From assembly GCA_030247885.1 (NCBI GenBank), contig JAPDRO010000010.1:434001-498000 (forward strand): a DNA stretch of 64,000 nucleotides, written 5' to 3'. A program made the translations under genes and the position numbers. Each line of letters starts with the position of its first letter. Position 1 is the first letter of the stretch. This document shows, piece by piece, positions 44,131 through 54,865 of this stretch. This DNA comes from Taxawa tesnikishii (nom. ined.) (lineage: Eukaryota; Ascomycota; Dothideomycetes; Dothideales). The notes beneath the pieces were generated by a model. The model ran no database searches and was not told where the DNA came from. It worked only from the letters and a program-made list of their open reading frames with translations.

Positions 44131-45056
44131 TTACTGGAAGGTCGAGCCGAAGATCGCAACGAAAACTGGCAGGAAGGAAGCCCATGAAGGAACATACGCA
44201 ATCCGTAATGCGGATGACAAGCTAGTTGTCTCAAATACGAGCTGGAACGAAAGATCAGTAGAGTTAAAGCAATTGCTAGAGTTGACCATAGCAACATGTT
44301 GTGGTTCTGAATTTGTGTTAGCATAGTCGCGGTCGTTTGCTTAAGCCAGATACTCTACCAGCTAACGTCACATCAGCACAATTGTATATCGCTGCCCCAT
44401 GCTGTGCTAGTTGTACCACCTGGATAGTGACATTGTCGCCAACCTGGAAGATAAGTATAGTGATAAAATGATGCGCAGGCCTTTGACTGACCCCGAACGT
44501 TACGTTGGCGGGCAACGTCACCTGGGGCAAGCAAAGGTTCCATCGTACTGCTCGTTTGTTGGCCCGATGACGGCGAAGGGAGGCACAACCTGTACAGATC
44601 GAAGATTACACGATGTAGGTTAACTTTTGAAGTCTTACATACCGGATGACTCATGTTTCGAGGCGCGAGCTCCCTGGCTCGCTGAATCCGATGTTGACAT
44701 AGAATACCGCGCTGGAGTGGCCAGCAAACCACCCTGGTTGGACAGCTATTGCTCCACCCGAGATAGGCCATAGGCTTCGGTTCTGAGTTTGTGGCATACC
44801 GCCGCATGGATACGCCCACTGAGCCTACGAGCATGGTTAAACATCCTTGAAGTGCTCGTGCAGTGAAACTTACACCCCATGGGAACGTCAATTGCCCATC
44901 CACCTGATTTACTACTCGCGCAGACGGATCCATCGCCGGTGGAGTCCCGTTCGTTGCTAGGTTGTTCCCTCTCCAACCTGGATATGTAATGACGGTATGT
45001 GCGACGACTGCAGTCCGTGTCGCTGCTAGAATCATCGCCAGTGTTAACAGTAACAT
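44131..45056 (-). CDS. BIM1-like (X325) copper-binding GPI-anchored protein
   Basis: The family binds copper through an N-terminal histidine, resembles LPMOs in fold, and works at the cell surface in copper uptake. 239 residues in five exons: 45056-44874, 44818-44643, 44589-44492, 44443-44359, 44306-44131; introns 48-55 bases. Signal peptide MLLLTLAMILAATRTAVVA is followed by mature His (HTVITYPGWRGNNLATNG). Then WAYPCGGMPQTQNR, QPGWFAGHSS, NMSHPV, CLPQVTLPANVT, VGDNVTIQVVQLAQHGAAIY and NCADVTL. The Ser/Asn-rich end has a hydrophobic GPI-type tail (WASFLPVFVAIFG). One base seems missing at a G run (Cs at 44672-44674) and one at a T run (As at 44533-44535). Could relate functionally to the ferric reductase and the cupredoxin-like gene. 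Confidence 0.85.
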
Positions 45057-45998
45057 ATTGGCAAAGGGAAGTGTAAGAAAAGCAAGGAACACTACAATGA
45101 GATGGGTTGCACCAGGTATTCATACAGACGCTTGGATCACTCCTCTTCAGACATACTCTAGGAAGCGCCGGGATTGTGACTTCGATTGGGCGTTTGGGTG
45201 CTGCGCCGCCTACAAGCGCGCTGCTCGGCCAGTCAGAGATTGCAGATCCTTGCCGCCTTGTTTTTTGGTTGGAGGATACACGAGCATCGCTTCGTGTGCC
45301 GCGCGGCTCCCCGGAAAGCGTTTGTTATCCTTTAGTCAAGTACCCCATCTTTCGCTTTTCTTTGGCCAATGCAGGAGGAGCATGACCGGTGTTCCAGACA
45401 AGAGATGGAGCGAGGCAAGCAAAACATGGACGAAGGAACTCTTTAGCTGTTGGAATCAGCATCCGGGCAGATGAGAGCTGCTGTGCAAGGAAACTCCACG
45501 CGTTGTCGCAATCAATGGGAAAGGTCATGTTCATGGGGGCAAGTGCAAGAGGAGATGGGGAGACATCGATTTCAGCGACGAAATAGTTGTAACACAGAGA
45601 CTAATGAAGGCTGTATGTGGTGACTTGCCCCTGCGGGATAATCGCCCCGCGGCTACTGTATTTGTCTTGGCTTGTCTTGGCTTCCCAGCCCGCGGAGCAG
45701 AAATCCCATGTGAGAAGCCGTCCGCGCGGCTAAAGTCCCGTCCACTAGATCCCCCACACGGAGCCGTAACCGCAAGGGCAATGCCTAAGCCTGGATCCAT
45801 GTCCCCGCGGACGTGATGCCGTACGCCATGCAGCCCACATGGGATCCACGTCTGGCGGCGCGCCGAGCTAGGCCAGATTCGGCCTGCACCGTGCGCCGCC
45901 TTCCGTTTTGCCCGCATTCCCAGCAGCCCACACGGGCCCGAGGCGCAACCTCGCCGCGGTGGTTTTCATGTATCTACTGCTACAGTACCTTGATAGTT
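45057..45998. other. about 940 bases without a supported gene
   Basis: 45600-45960 is GC-rich with several CCGCGG and repeated CAGCCCACA phrases. A 70-codon plus frame at 45604 has odd composition. Nothing convincing. Confidence 0.35.
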
Positions 45999-46560
45999 AT
46001 GCGTGTGTCCACTCCCAAGCGGCGTTTCATGACTAGGGACATGTTTGTCAGATGCGCGAGGGGCAAGACGGTCAATGAACAGAGATACAATCGTCTAACA
46101 GCCATAAGCCCGTCGGATATTTGCCATTGGCTTACCGATCGTACACTGTTCTCCATCGTTTTCAGCTTGTACCAGCAAATCGGAGCTACTATCGGCAGTT
46201 CATGGCACGATGTGTACGGCATGATTAGGGCGAATATCTCCATGTTTTTTATTAACGTAAACCGCGGGGTAATGGATCAGGTGGGGATATGGATCACTGA
46301 CCCAAGTACGGCTTAGCTCTGCCCTACTTGGACTAATTTTCTGCTTCTAAGGGCTTCTAGTTGCCTAAAGAAGTTTAAGTGATCCATATCCCCACCTGAT
46401 CCATTACCCCGCGGACTACGTTACTTATGTCTATGGACATGACTCCCTATTACTCGTCACCCTAATGCTCGGGTTGGTGCTCCTCCTTATCAAATTTATC
46501 TGCGAGTCATTGACAAAACATGATCCAACTCTAGTCCAGCTAGTATATCACGCCAGGTGA
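45999..46560 (+). pseudogene. small membrane protein gene interrupted by MITE E
   Basis: The ATG at 45999 opens a basic N-terminus (MRVSTPKRRFMTRDMFVRCA), then DICHWLTDRTLFSIVFSLYQ and YGMIRANISMFF, where MITE E enters. Removing the MITE plus one TA restores ITYVYGHDSLLLVTLMLGLV, a clear membrane helix, then LLLIKFICESLTKHDPTLVQ and a stop at 46560. 130 residues before insertion. At present the frame runs into the MITE and ends without the helix. No family recognised. The last 13 bases overlap the convergent gene. Confidence 0.65.
46255..46421. mobile_element. MITE E, 167 bases
   Basis: Left end ACGTAAACCGCGGGG, right end (reverse complement) ACGTAGTCCGCGGGG, flanked by TA at 46253-46254 and 46422-46423. 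Interior in the same orientation as MITE D with a few differences, but the two end variants are exchanged. Confidence 0.93.
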
Positions 46561-46963
46561 ACTGCTCTATGACGTGTGAACATTGGATGTTAACAAAGCG
46601 GGTGCACTTACTCGTAGCTTTGCGAGATGCTTCAGTAACAACAGTGTGTATCAGGTTTACCACGATAGTTCGGAATATCGAGCTCACGGGCGTTGCAGGG
46701 CATGGAGAACCGGATGTAGACTGCGATTGGTTTGTATCTGTAGACACCAACAACTTTGTCGCTCTGGTATCACTAGTTTTTAGCCGCTTGAAGCAAGGCC
46801 GAGCTGATGAACCGGTGTTCGCAAGCTGGCTCTGAAGGTAGTCAAGTTGATCCAGGATATCCCTATGATGGGCGTCTTCTACTTCTTGAAGAGTTTGGAT
46901 CTGTAGTTGCAGAGATATTCCTCCGCCATCGACCGAGCGAGCCCTCTTTCGTGAACAAGCCAT
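46548..46963 (-). CDS. coiled-coil, probably nuclear protein
   Basis: 121 residues: exon 1 46963-46612, intron 46611-46562 (GTAAGT to GCAG), exon 2 46561-46548 (IHLA and stop), in phase. The start MACSRKRARS suggests a nuclear signal. A coiled coil (LQLQIQTLQEVEDAHHRDIL, DQLDYLQSQLAN) follows, then a Ser/Thr-rich linker and a hydrophobic end. No domain recognised. Resembles in layout the short coiled-coil gene at 52454-52959. Confidence 0.6.
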
Positions 46964-47368
46964 TTTTCTTCTAGCTACAATGCAATCCTAGTCATAGACG
47001 TACATTAGTACTTCGCCTCGTCTTATATCCCTTTGCATGCTATGTAATCAGTCTCTTTTCCCTAACATACACTTTCGAGTATGAACGTCCCTGAAGTGGG
47101 ATCTCAGCGCTCAAAACTGGGACCGGTTCGAGGTTAGCTTACAGAGTTCGGAAATCGGTCTTTGTGACATGGGTGAGCATGCACTGTTGGCCTTTCGTTG
47201 TCTCGGATGTCTCACAATGTCACACATGTGCAAACACATGCATTTTGATCTGTATTGGTGGCTCTTTATAATGTTCTGGACTTTACGACGGTGCAATGTA
47301 ATCTTGACTATTGTATTGCTGTTCTACATACGAAATGACTATCTAGATGGCTACGCTATACAAACCTA
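46964..47368. other. about 400 bases without a gene
   Basis: Intergenic. No supported frame or repeat. Confidence 0.4.
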
Positions 47369-48120
47369 CTAGAGACAGAAGAAGGCACTGAGTAACATCG
47401 ATAGAACCAAGCAACCCGTGGCTGTGTATTTGCTAGCCATACCTGTAATAGGAGGTGAAGTATGGCCCGGTGCGCTCACTGTGTACTGATTACTTGGAAA
47501 CGCGCTTGTTCCGGTATTGCTGAGCTGTGTGCTTGAAACTGCTACGTTGCTTGCGTATACGATGCTGGGCGTCTGCACGCCACTGCTCGGTTTCGTTGCA
47601 AATCCCGCCGAAGCGGTAGGTCCAACGCCATCAGACTTGCAGCCACATGGAACCTGCTTATCCATTGGAGTAACGTATAGCATTCTCCCGCTGTCGCAGT
47701 ACGGCTTCGAGTCCGCTTTAGCAAAGCTGAGAAAGTAGCGTTCATTGAGCTCGGTTTTCAGGTCCAGAGTGTGTAACCCGTTGGAAAACTGGTGGAACGA
47801 TGGCATAGGTACAGATGTATTTGTATGGTTTTTTGACAAGGATCCAGAGCTTGCCATATTGCTACAGGCCCAATGTCGGCACCCGAATATTGCAAGCGTA
47901 TTGTCGAGCCGGAAGGTGCGCTAACCGACGATGGTACGAAGCTCAGATTGGATTCGATATTCACTGGAATGATGACCCCTGAGGATGTTTCGTTCCAGGA
48001 TGCGGCACTACGTGAAGAGATTAGTAGCAGAAGGCAGAGGTACGACTGTACCAAGATATAACCATACTGTTTTGCGAAGGCGGCACTGGCGCCGATAAAC
48101 AGAGTTAGAAAGCCAAGCAT
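47369..48120 (-). CDS. cupredoxin-like serine-rich GPI-anchored cell-surface protein
   Basis: About 232 residues. Signal peptide MLGFLTLFIGASAAFA from the ATG at 48120; an intron is likely at 48062-48008 (GTTATA to CGTAG, a weak donor). The cupredoxin-like strands read VNIESNLSFVPSSVSAPSGS and TIRLQYSGADIGPVAIWQ, then DPCQ. A run of six As (Ts at 47829-47834) seems one short; beyond it HTNTSVPMPSFHQFSNG, then YFLSFAKADSKPYCDSGRML. The tail is Ser/Thr-rich with a hydrophobic end (TATGCLVLSMLLSAFF) typical of a GPI signal. The usual His of the copper site after Cys is not seen, so metal binding is doubtful. A second frame change may lie near 47990. Confidence 0.65.
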
Positions 48121-48309
48121 TGCACCTCTTAAACCAGCTGTACTGCAAAAATCTAGTTCTCTTGGTCGACGGACATATATTTTGTCTCGCGGGACACAAA
48201 GCGGTTGGGTTCGGGAAGCGGGCGTTGGACTTTGGACGCTGGACGCGTTGGACGGGCGTCCGGAGACAAGATCCGGGAATAGGGCCGTGCACAGGCTTTC
48301 TTGCCGTAT

Positions 48310-51118
48310 ATGGAGAGCGAGGGCTCTCCGATAAATTGGCAGCTGAGTTGCCCAGCGTTTCTCGAACAATACAACACTCGCCTTTTCTTGAGCCATGTCT
48401 TTTACCCAACTTTGCCAGATAGCTCCGTCAATACACAAGACAATCCTCGTCAACCTACTGTGCAGGATGCAGATGACATCGAAATGGGTGGGGAGGAATT
48501 CCATCCTAGCGCTCATGGGGATGAACCACCAGAAGAAAGTAGCGATGGGACCCCAGATAACACTTCCTTACTCACGGAAGGCGAACTCAACTTGAACGAG
48601 ATCTTAGAAAAGCCTCAGACAACACACCCAGCAGGAGTGGTCCAACTCATTGAGGACATGTATCCTGTGTTCAGAACCATGTGGAACGCCACACTTACCG
48701 ACGGAGATCGCAAAGTAGTAGAGGACAAACAAAAACAGATCATTCAAAAGGCCGGTGACAACAAGACCGACTTGGCTAACTGGAACCAGACCATTCCCTC
48801 CATTTCGGGCCAAATCAACTCCATGCGACATATGCTGACCCAGTGGAAGGATTGGACGGGCCCGAAACCCGAAAAGGACGCCCTCACCGGCAAGCTCGTA
48901 GGAGCTTTTCGCATGCTTATTTCCCTCGCCCACAAATATGGGCTTCAACCAAGCCAGTTGGTCAGCAAACAAGCTAAAGAGCTGATTCACCAAATCTTTG
49001 AGGCAGCAGACGCGAAAGACCAAGTGGCTCTCAATCGTCTATTGATACAAGTCAACAAGAAGCAAACGGCAGCAGGTCAAGGAGCCGGAACGGCCCTCGC
49101 TACCCTCGCTGGTGACGCAAGTTCCAAAGACAAAGAACAAGCGATTGTTACTCTCAGAGAAGTCAACAAGCAACTCCGCGCTTGCGACATACCTTCTGTC
49201 AACCATGTTGAGATAGATGTCTCTAAAATGGAAGAGCTACTGAACAAGTCCAAATCCGAACGGTCTAAGGGCGTCGCGCTGCAAGGGGCAAAGCTTGCGT
49301 TCTGCGGTATAACCATACCTGGTTTTGACACTGATACTCTGAACGAGGACGAAATGGAACAGCTCTTCATGGCGTGCTTGTCGGGCTCAACGGGCAGTAC
49401 AGAAGAGGACCAGGCGCTGATCCGAAGGTGGAGAGGGAGGTGCAGAGCATGCCCATGCCTTCGTCTCATGCACCTAGTGCAGCATCTACCTCATCCGCTC
49501 CGAATGTAGTCCCTACGTCGGGGATCTCTGATCGATTGAACCCAGCAGACCTTCTCCGCCTTCAGAATAAAGGCAACAGCATCGCATGGGTTGGTACATT
49601 GAGCGTCCAAAGTGAATCGCAGATCCAAGCCTTTGGAAAGATAGAATTTGTCACTAAAACAGGAACTGGCTATAGAACAATCGTCAACTGTGGCACAGAA
49701 CGCCGGCCCTTGTTCATAAGCCTGCCGTCGGCAGCCTGTGGCAAAGGGGAAGGCGCGTTGCTCTGGAAAAGGTGGCCAAGGGGCGTGGACGCCGCTTTCC
49801 TGGAGGGTAAGAAACACGCAGACATCAAAGGAATCCTACATTTCGTCGAATTGGACCCTGAGTATGTCTACGAGAAAAGATGGCGTGCTGATGGTAGACC
49901 GATCAATCCGCGGGAACCAATCAGTTACTTTCAAGTTCAGTGGCGCAATGGAAATGACGGAAATGCGAAGGCTTGGCTTACCAAAACTGAATTGTCGAAG
50001 ATCTCCTCAAAGCAGAATGTTGAGTCGTGGGCCGCTGAGCGGCGCTACGCTCGACATCAAGCCAGGAAATTCTTCCTTGTCTGCCAGCATTATAACATTC
50101 ATCCTGATACCATGGAATATTTAAGAGAGGAGAACCGCAATGAGCATCCCTGGCTGTACAAAAGGCTAGCAGGCAACAAAGGCCAGCAAGAGCACGACAT
50201 GCAACAGCTCGATGAGGCGATGGGAAATCTAGGGCTGCCTTCTTCTCATGTCTCTCCATCAATCGGCAGCTACCGCTCACCTAGCCTATTGGACAGTCAT
50301 CGACCGCCCCAGACCGTAAGTTAGACGCTGAATCCTCATGGATGCGAGACTTTGAGCAGTTCCAGACTGACTTTTGAAGCGACTAGGACTCTAGCCAGCA
50401 ACTCATCTCGTGTAGACCATCAGTGGACGCAGTAGTACAATCCAATGGTCCTATCGACACTTCATGTCTTGCAGCTGCAGATATAACACGGATGGAGAAA
50501 GACTTTGAGCCTGTGACCATTGGTGACGTAACATATGATTTCAAACCCTTGCCAAACTTGTAGACAATTTGATAGCTATTGATCAGTATCTGACATTTGT
50601 CTTTCACCTCCTCCTACAAATCACGAGACTACAGAGTGATTGTGACAAGCTACAGAATGCTACGCAAGATACTGCCTCTTTTCTCTAACTGGGAATTACT
50701 CATGGGTGCGGTACGTGACCGAATGCTATCAAATTGGCGGCCTCGCGCAGGGATTGCAGAGTGGGAGCCATGTGAAACAGAGCATAACTTGGAAAACGAA
50801 CACTTGGGAGCACAGATAAGTTCTCTGAGCGAAAACTACATAGAAAAGAGACATTGCTTTGAGATAAAGATCAAAAGGCTTTCGCAAACGGCTATGCGCA
50901 ATACAGAGCCCGTAGTAGTTATCATAAACGGCGGTACCGAGGGACTCAATCGCGCGCTTAGTGGTATTGTACTCCAAGATAGCTTGCGTGCCCTTCTCTT
51001 TGCTGTCAAGAACTGGGAGGAGAGACGAGCGAAAAGAGTAGTGAGTTGACCGGGAGTCGCAGTAGAGTGCTAACCAGATCTGTAGTTACAGCTCCAAGCC
51101 CAAGCAAAGGAAAATTAA
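48310..51118 (+). CDS. large orphan protein, three exons, three frame breaks
   Basis: About 897 residues: exons 48310-50315, 50387-51040, 51086-51118; introns of 71 and 45 bases, in phase. The first part is acidic, then helical (VVQLIEDMYPVFRTMWN, QPSQLVSKQAKELIHQIFEA, NKKQTAAGQGAG). The middle has a compact domain: IAWVGTLSVQSESQIQAFGK, KIEFVTKTGTGYR, YEKRWRADGRPINPREP, YFQVQWRNGN, RRYARHQARKFFLVCQHYNI. After the first intron comes VTIGDVTYDFKP, then a helical tail and LQLQAQAKEN. Breaks: CC short by one at 49410-49411, CCC short at 50546-50548, TTTT long at 50679-50682. No family recognised and no signal peptide. An ATG-free upstream exon is possible. The size and order make it the largest orphan here. 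Confidence 0.7.
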
Positions 51119-51196
51119 TGGACATGATACAGGTCCAGGTACAGGCAACGTGCATTCGGATTTTACAGCCAAGTCATACTCCTGCTATGAAAGCCT

Positions 51197-51845
51197 TTAC
51201 TGCCTGCCCCTTTCATTATCCTCTGGCACCTCTTCCAGATTCTGTCCGGTCTGAAGACACAGAACCTTCTGTTCTAATAACCGAATTTCCCGGTCCTTTG
51301 CTGCTATCGCATCTGAGTCCAGGCTGAAGACGGAATGGTGCTGTGAGACATTAGCCATATGCAAACAACAACAATAGAATGGAGCGGGCTTACGCTGCAC
51401 GAAATCGATTGGCTCTCGTCGCGCACTTTGTCCAGCTGCTGACGCAGTTGTGTATTCTCTTGCACAAGGTGTAGTCTTTCAGCATCGCATCGCAAGAGCA
51501 TATCATTACATGTGGCCCAGAGGCTTGCCCAATCTTCGCGATATTGCCACACCTGAGCAAGCTCTCTTTGTGTCTGTATACGCACACCAATCTCGGCCCA
51601 TAGCCACTGACGTGTTTCCGCATGTTCTGATCTTTCCCTCTCCAACAGCTCTGCCTCTGAGCGAGCGGCCGGTTTTCGTGTGCTTGACTTTGCGTCATAT
51701 GGGTCTTCCGTACAGTCTTCCGTACAGGCTTCCTGCTGGCTTAGAGGATGTTCTCGACTGGGGGCAGTGCATGTAAGAACGGATGGGCAGGCAGATCGGC
51801 GGGAATTTTGGACGCGAGCTTTCGACGTACGACTTGGCAAGACAT
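51197..51845 (-). CDS. coiled-coil protein, one intron, one frame break
   Basis: About 198 residues. The ATG at 51845 starts MSCQVVRRKLASKIPADLPA. A C run (Gs at 51760-51764) seems one base short. Beyond it LSQQEACTEDCTEDPYDAKS leads to a long coiled coil: SEAELLERERSEHAETRQW, LHLVQENTQLRQQLDKVRDE. Intron 51393-51341 (GTAAGC, branch GCTAAT, ACAG), then IAAKDREIRLLEQKVLCLQT and an acidic end. No domain. Convergent with the large orphan gene, 78 bases apart. Confidence 0.65.
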
Positions 51846-52087
51846 CGTTATTGATAATTCATATGTTCAAGAAGACCGGAAGGCGGATGGTCTTACGGTT
51901 TAAGAATCCTCTAACATGCAGCCAGCAATACTGGTGTGTCTTGATAGGAGACCAGATTGTGAGCTTTTTTCGAGGGACTGTTTCCTGATACCTGTCTCTC
52001 GCCCTCCTCCCCAAGGCAGATGGTCAACAATGGTCCCATATCCTGACTATAGCCGCTGATTGGGGTGCAGATCCCTAAGGTAGGGTG

Positions 52088-52142
52088 GTTGGTAAGTAGG
52101 CAGTTGATTGGTAGCTGTAGTATGTAGGTAACTCGTAAGAAC
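52088..52142. repeat. upstream block shared with 32733-32786
   Basis: Shares a gapped series of blocks (GGTAAGTAG; TTGGTAGCTGTAGTATGTAG; TAACT; TAAGAAC) with 32733-32786, 243-297 bases upstream of the minus start codon at 51845. Confidence 0.5.
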
Positions 52143-52453
52143 GGAAGAAAAGGAGCTTGTAGGGATTTGCTGAACAAGCGGGGTATGCCGCCATCATCGC
52201 TGCATGACGCTTGGCGCATAGTTTTATGGAGCCAACCGGGTAGTTTAGGGGCGGGGTTCGGTTTTGACCGAGCCAAGCCCTCCCTTGAAGTACAGCGCGC
52301 AAGGTGCAACAGGTGCTACGGCTACAGCTCAATAATATTTAATACAGTGCAGTGCGAATCAAACGAACGGAAAGACAATGATCCGTTACTGAAGCCATCT
52401 GTTTATACAAATCGAACACTGTGTACCCTATGTATACGGTCGGCTTGTCTTGC

Positions 52454-52959
52454 TCAACTGTTGTCGTGCGAACCCTCCCCGACATTCTTGCCGGAAGCCG
52501 CCCATTCCGACGGCTCGGATGACGACAGTGCTCGGTCGAGGGACGCTAGCGTTGATAACGTTCGTGGGGAGAGTGGCAGAGCCGTCTGAGAGCCGCTTGA
52601 GCTGGCTGTCGCATAGTCACGGTCTCTGTATCGGAACATCAGGTTATGTAACAACAGTGAGCGAATGCGGTCACTTGCCTCTGTCGTGCATCGGTAGCTG
52701 ATGGGCGAATATAACGCTCCGGTACAGGCTCCCCGGCGTGTGTATTTCCAAGCGTGTGAAGGCTCACTACCGCGGCCTGCACCTGCTCCGCCGCAGCGAT
52801 GAATCGTTGTCGGGCATCCGATTGTGCAATCAGGAACGCCTGAAGCTGTCGAAATTCATGACTCAGTTGCTGCAGCTCAGCAAGGATCGTTTCACAACCG
52901 ATCATTTCGACGCTTTTGCCGCTGTTTGCCGGTTCGCACCCGGCGGATTCGTTGTCCAT
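52454..52959 (-). CDS. coiled-coil protein with a GC-AG intron
   Basis: 150 residues: exon 1 52959-52679, intron 52678-52626 (GCAAGT to TACAG), exon 2 52625-52454, in phase. The donor is GC rather than GT but otherwise matches the consensus, a known minor class. A coiled coil fills the N-terminal half (ETILAELQQLSHEFRQLQAF, AAAEQVQAAVVSLHTL). Exon 2 is Ser-rich (RDYATASSSGSQTALPLSPR). Without the splice the protein ends 11 codons later. No domain. Divergent from the pseudokinase gene at 53303. Confidence 0.6.
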
Positions 52960-53302
52960 GAGGGTGAAAGATGAACGGTCAAGGATAGGAGGTGGAAGCA
53001 AAAGGCACAGACGATTCTGTTGCACGCTTCATCTGGAGGGAGTGTTCATGCACATTTATATCTTCAACCAGTCATGCCTACACGCCGTATGCGCGCCTGT
53101 GCCGCACGCGCGCCTGTGCCGCACACGCACCTACGCCGCGCATGATAACGGCAAGCACGGCGCGTAAACGTACACAAGCGGCATTCAGGATGCGGTATCT
53201 GGTCTTCAGGATGTCGCCGTCTCGCCTCGGCAGAGGTCTTGCTTATCAGTTGGCTGCCGCCTTCAAGATGGATCATCTTAGAACAGCAACGTGCAGTGAG
53301 CT

Positions 53303-54485
53303 ATGACAAACAACAAGAGGCTCTCCCAAGCTATCGAGCGGCACCCTCGACCTCAAGCAGCCAAGCTACATGTGCCTACAGCGCAAGCACTGGTGAGAAG
53401 GAATGGAAGTATGGGTCGATCGTCAGAACCTTCGTGGATTCCTCCGTCGGCTGTTCATGCCATGCCTGTGCCACCTGCACCAGCTTACAGGGGAGGACCT
53501 GGTGTCAACAAAGGCTTGCAGGACACTGTCACAGTTGAGGCGTGCACGCCATGGAAGGACTTTACCCAACTCGGCATCCTCACACAAGGGGCAGAAAGAT
53601 CATTTGTCTGCATGCCTAAGGCCGGACCACCCGTCATGTACATGTTCAAGAGGCTTGACCGCTCAGTAGGACGTCCCCTTCTGCAAGATTTACAGGACTT
53701 CAAACATCACAACATCGTCGAGATCAGATTCGCGTTTGCAGATGACGCTGACATCTACATCGGAATGGACTATCTCCGATTCACCCTTGAGGAGGTCATT
53801 CACGTGCATCTTCCTCTGATGGAAATGCATACTCGTCTCCTAGCAAAATCGGTGAGTGGCAGTAGATAACCTCTCGGGCATCCCTAATATTGCTCAGATC
53901 TTTGGCGCTATACAGCATGTGGGTTTGCGTGGCGTGGTGCATGGTCACATTGATCTGCGAGCGATCCGTTTCTGCAGCCGGACATTGCAACCGCTATTGT
54001 GTATGAGTCCACAAAGTACGAATGGAGTGTATCTGCTGACTTTGCGTGGAAAGCGGATTGGGAGAATTGTAGTAAGCCTGGTATCGATGACCTCCCTAAT
54101 ACTGATCTTGAGGACCTTGGTCTAGTCCTCCTGGACTGCATGGACGGCCGACTGCGATCTGGGACGACTACCGCTGAGCAGGTGCGCAAGCAACGCGATC
54201 AGAACAAAGTCTACGGACTAAAAACTGCTGAGCGCTGGAGTGGCTGCAAGCAACTGGTAGATCTTTTAGAGGACTTATTCAACATCCACAACGTAAAGAG
54301 ATCACCCCATCAAAAGTTGCTGAAGCCTGTAAGAACTTCAACATATCACACTGCCTAGATGCTGATCATCACAGCATCCGTACTTGCTTGATAAGGTTGC
54401 GTGTCCCGATGTGTTTGCTCCGTCCCTCGAGCTTGTTCCTTTAGAGTGTTTTACTCTCTGGCATGCGGCGGAAGATGAGGTGTGA
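53303..54485 (+). CDS. kinase-fold protein lacking catalytic residues (pseudokinase)
   Basis: 363 residues in three exons (53303-53851, 53898-54328, 54375-54485; two 46-base introns). A Pro-rich N-terminus is followed by a kinase-like fold: ERSFVCMPKAGPPVMYMFKR (strand 3 with Lys), HHNIVEIRFAFADDADIYIG (strands 4-5), then HGHIDLRAIRFCS where HRDxKxxN is expected, and NTDLEDLGLVLLDCMDG for the helix F region. The end reads HPYLLDKVACPDVF. The catalytic Asp is absent from the HRD position, so phosphotransfer is unlikely. One base seems missing at CC 53978-53979. Probably a scaffold or sensor derived from a kinase. Confidence 0.65.
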
Positions 54486-54865
54486 TGACCTGCTTGTGCA
54501 CTATTCCGCATCTGTGCTCTTAACCCTACCCAAGTCAATATACCTCGCAGCCCCACCTCGGTAAGTTACTGCAATCTAGAGCGCTGCCGACGCTTAGTTG
54601 TACCAATCGATCGGAACACGGGTTGCCGCCACGCGCTTCTACATTCGCTGTGATAGGCTTGACCCGTTTCGCCAACAGACCATCATAGACGCCCCTTGAT
54701 GTGTTGTGATAACAGAAGACGCAGGCCGGGATCCTGCTTCTGTGTTCTCAAGTGAGTGGCTTACACCGAGCTTCGCTATCGTTATAAGTTCGCTCTTCTA
54801 TGCCTACAGTAAGAGTAGACAAGTTCGTAATCATCACGACGTTCCTATTACACCCTCCACTCATT

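Noticed and set aside
45600-45960. GC-rich CCGCGG-containing stretch as another MITE
   Set aside because: No TA-flanked inverted repeat and no 17-base double unit could be found.
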